The position numbers were made by a program, and so were the translations under genes. This document shows, in pieces, positions 62,108-64,000 of a DNA stretch of 64,000 bases. The notes below the pieces were generated by a model. That model did not search any database and had not been told where the DNA came from. It worked only from the letters and a program-made list of their open reading frames with translations. The stretch is from the NCBI RefSeq assembly GCF_963665675.1, contig NZ_OY762426.1:806001-870000 (forward strand), written 5' to 3'. The stretch comes from an uncultured Methanolobus sp. GTDB lineage: Archaea > Halobacteriota > Methanosarcinia > Methanosarcinales > Methanosarcinaceae. The stretch's first letter is position 1, and each line of letters starts with the position of its first letter.

Positions 62108-62695
62108 ATGGATGATGAAGATGAAGTAATTACAGAGGAATCTGTTTTTGTAATGCCTGGTGATTTTGTAGGAACTACTGAAGAGTTCAAAGCAGGTGAA
62201 GGAACTTATGTCAATGTTGCAGATATTCATTCACTTAATACCGGATATGTTAAGGTAAACAGGAAGTCAAGGACAATTTCCGTTGTACCCAGAACCAGCA
62301 TACCACCTGAGATTGTTGAAGGCGACATTATTATTGGAAACGTTGTCAACATGCGCGACTCAGTTGCTCTTGTTGAGATTGGAGCTATAAAGGGCAAAGG
62401 AGAACGTGAGTTCCAGACAAATGGTGCTGCGGCAATCCATGTTTCCAATGTAAAGGATTCCTATGTCAAGAACCTTGGCTATGAGTTCTCTCTTTCTGAT
62501 GTTGTTAAGGCCAAGGTCATCAACACCCAGAACATGCGTCTGAGTACCGATGAAAACTCTCTTGGAGTAATGAAGGCATTTTGTTCAAAATGTCACAGCC
62601 CAATGGTAAAGGACAACAAGAAACTGAAATGTCCGCAATGTGGTCGCACAGAAACAAGAAAGATTTCCGTGGACTATGGGACCGGAATCGTTTAA
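62108..62695 (+). CDS. csl4: Exosome complex RNA-binding protein Csl4
   Basis: The 195-residue protein has the N-terminal MPGDFVGTTEEFKAGEGTY domain, a central S1 domain (IIIGNVVNMRDSVALVEIGAI) and a C-terminal zinc ribbon CSKCHSPMVKDNKKLKCPQCG. It caps the archaeal exosome and recruits substrates and DnaG. The first canonical start is the ATG at 62108, but an open, charged extension precedes it (separate entry). Confidence 0.9.
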   Translation: MDDEDEVITEESVFVMPGDFVGTTEEFKAGEGTYVNVADIHSLNTGYVKVNRKSRTISVVPRTSIPPEIVEGDIIIGNVVNMRDSVALVEIGAIKGKGEREFQTNGAAAIHVSNVKDSYVKNLGYEFSLSDVVKAKVINTQNMRLSTDENSLGVMKAFCSKCHSPMVKDNKKLKCPQCGRTETRKISVDYGTGIV

Positions 62696-62765
62696 TCGAA
62701 TTATCGTTTGATTATAGTTTAAACATATAATTTAATAATTGCACATTACTTATGGTGAGATAAAG

Positions 62766-63044
62766 ATGGAATTGAAGATCATTGATAAAACAGAAGACGA
62801 GATGCATCTTGAGATAATTGGTGAGAACCATACTCTTCTTAACATGCTCAAGTCCGCTCTGCTCGATGACAAGAGAGTTCAGATAGCAACATACGACATG
62901 AAACACGTATCAATTAGTGATCCTATCCTTTTTGTAAAAACGGATGGTGCAGATCCTATTGAGGTCGTAAAGGATGCTGCTAAAAATATCGTAATTGATT
63001 GCGATGAGTTCCTTAACGTTTTTAAAACAGCTATTGATATTTAA
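62766..63044 (+). CDS. rpoL: DNA-directed RNA polymerase subunit Rpo11 (L)
   Basis: The 92-residue protein begins MELKIIDKTEDEMHLEIIGE and continues HTLLNMLKSALLDDKRVQIAT and DPILFVKTDGADPIEVVKDA, the pattern of RpoL/Rpb11, which pairs with RpoD in polymerase assembly. ggtgaga precedes the ATG. A UUCG-type hairpin and T-run follow. It is 71 bases after csl4. Confidence 0.93.
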   Translation: MELKIIDKTEDEMHLEIIGENHTLLNMLKSALLDDKRVQIATYDMKHVSISDPILFVKTDGADPIEVVKDAAKNIVIDCDEFLNVFKTAIDI

Positions 63045-63058
63045 TCTGGTTTAAAGTT

Positions 63059-63080
63059 GCACTTCGGTGCTCTTTTTTTT
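63059..63080 (+). terminator. UUCG hairpin terminator after rpoL
   Basis: gcac (63059-63062), ttcg loop, gtgc (63067-63070) and then tctttttttt (63071-63080). Confidence 0.55.
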
Positions 63081-63188
63081 ATTATACTTACTCTTAGCTG
63101 GAACTTTCCGGATTGCCTGGTTGCATAGTATCAAGTATTTTGCAATGAACATTTTTAACTAGTATTGGAAAGTTCAATATCAGTGTAA

Positions 63189-64000
<812 letters not shown>

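Overview
This window is chromosomal DNA from a methanogenic archaeon of the Methanosarcinales, most like the methylotrophic Methanosarcinaceae (Methanolobus/Methanococcoides-type); that placement is inferred from gene content and not from a database match. Supporting genes are archaeal or methanogen-typical: CofD (coenzyme F420), SepCysS (tRNA-dependent cysteine synthesis), a proteasome-activating nucleotidase, MBF1, aIF2-beta with a C-terminal TRAM domain, L10e, RpoL, exosome Csl4, Dph2, archaeal PheS/TrpS, and surface proteins with PEF- or PGF-type C-terminal sorting signals. Many genes have a TATA-like box about 25-30 bases before the start codon and look leaderless; others have GGAGG/GGTG ribosome sites. 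GTG and TTG starts are frequent.

Layout. 1-6.2 kb: SIMPL and DedA membrane proteins, then two paralogous MJ1255-type glycosyltransferases around a PHP phosphoesterase, and a HAD phosphatase. 6.3-8.3 kb: SOUL heme-binding protein directly coupled to a class I photolyase. 8.7-13.4 kb: a MarR regulator and an iron/heme/cobamide-type uptake operon (surface protein, binding protein with an EF-hand/dockerin-like segment, permease, ATPase) behind a 20-bp palindrome. 13.5-19.2 kb: tRNA-Leu, an IS66-type element, a PGF-anchored surface protein, a CcdA-thioredoxin pair, and an IS1-type element with perfect 8-bp target duplications. 19.2-24.4 kb: riboflavin/deazaflavin reductase, CBS and Usp stress proteins, an amidohydrolase, a putative structured RNA, DUF167, a 26-residue small ORF in its own transcription unit, a Toprim protein and a DUF356-like protein. 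24.5-36.9 kb: ProC, divergent MBF1 and PAN, DUF99, GlmM, LarE, DUF531, a frameshifted DUF166 gene, a PEF-CTERM protein, a DUF362 ferredoxin, PheS and TrpS.

37-48.9 kb: tandem membrane paralogs, radical SAM, two KaiC/RAD55-like ATPases (one with a degenerate P-loop), aIF2-beta, L10e, DUF1786, MoaB, YhbY, DUF190, a secreted Cys protein overlapping a thioredoxin-CcdA fusion, two CrcB fluoride-channel genes (one with an apparent start-proximal frameshift), MoeA and a MoaD-like protein. 49-64 kb: tRNA-Pro, an HD/LpdD-like/UbiX operon, SppA, CofD, a chelatase-like AAA plus VWA pair, an AAA/DUF4143 ATPase with a coupled 52-residue protein, Fic with a TATCGG repeat array at its promoter, Hpt, Dph2, a METTL5-like methyltransferase, Csl4, RpoL and the 5' part of SepCysS.

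The most interesting unexplained items are the structured RNA at 22525-22727, the 26-residue small ORF at 23190, the Fic promoter repeat array, the surface-protein/EF-hand uptake operon, the open N-terminal extension of Csl4 without a usual start codon, and single-base frameshifts in crcB, DUF166 and the IS1 transposase. No CRISPR array, rRNA operon or clear defence island is visible.
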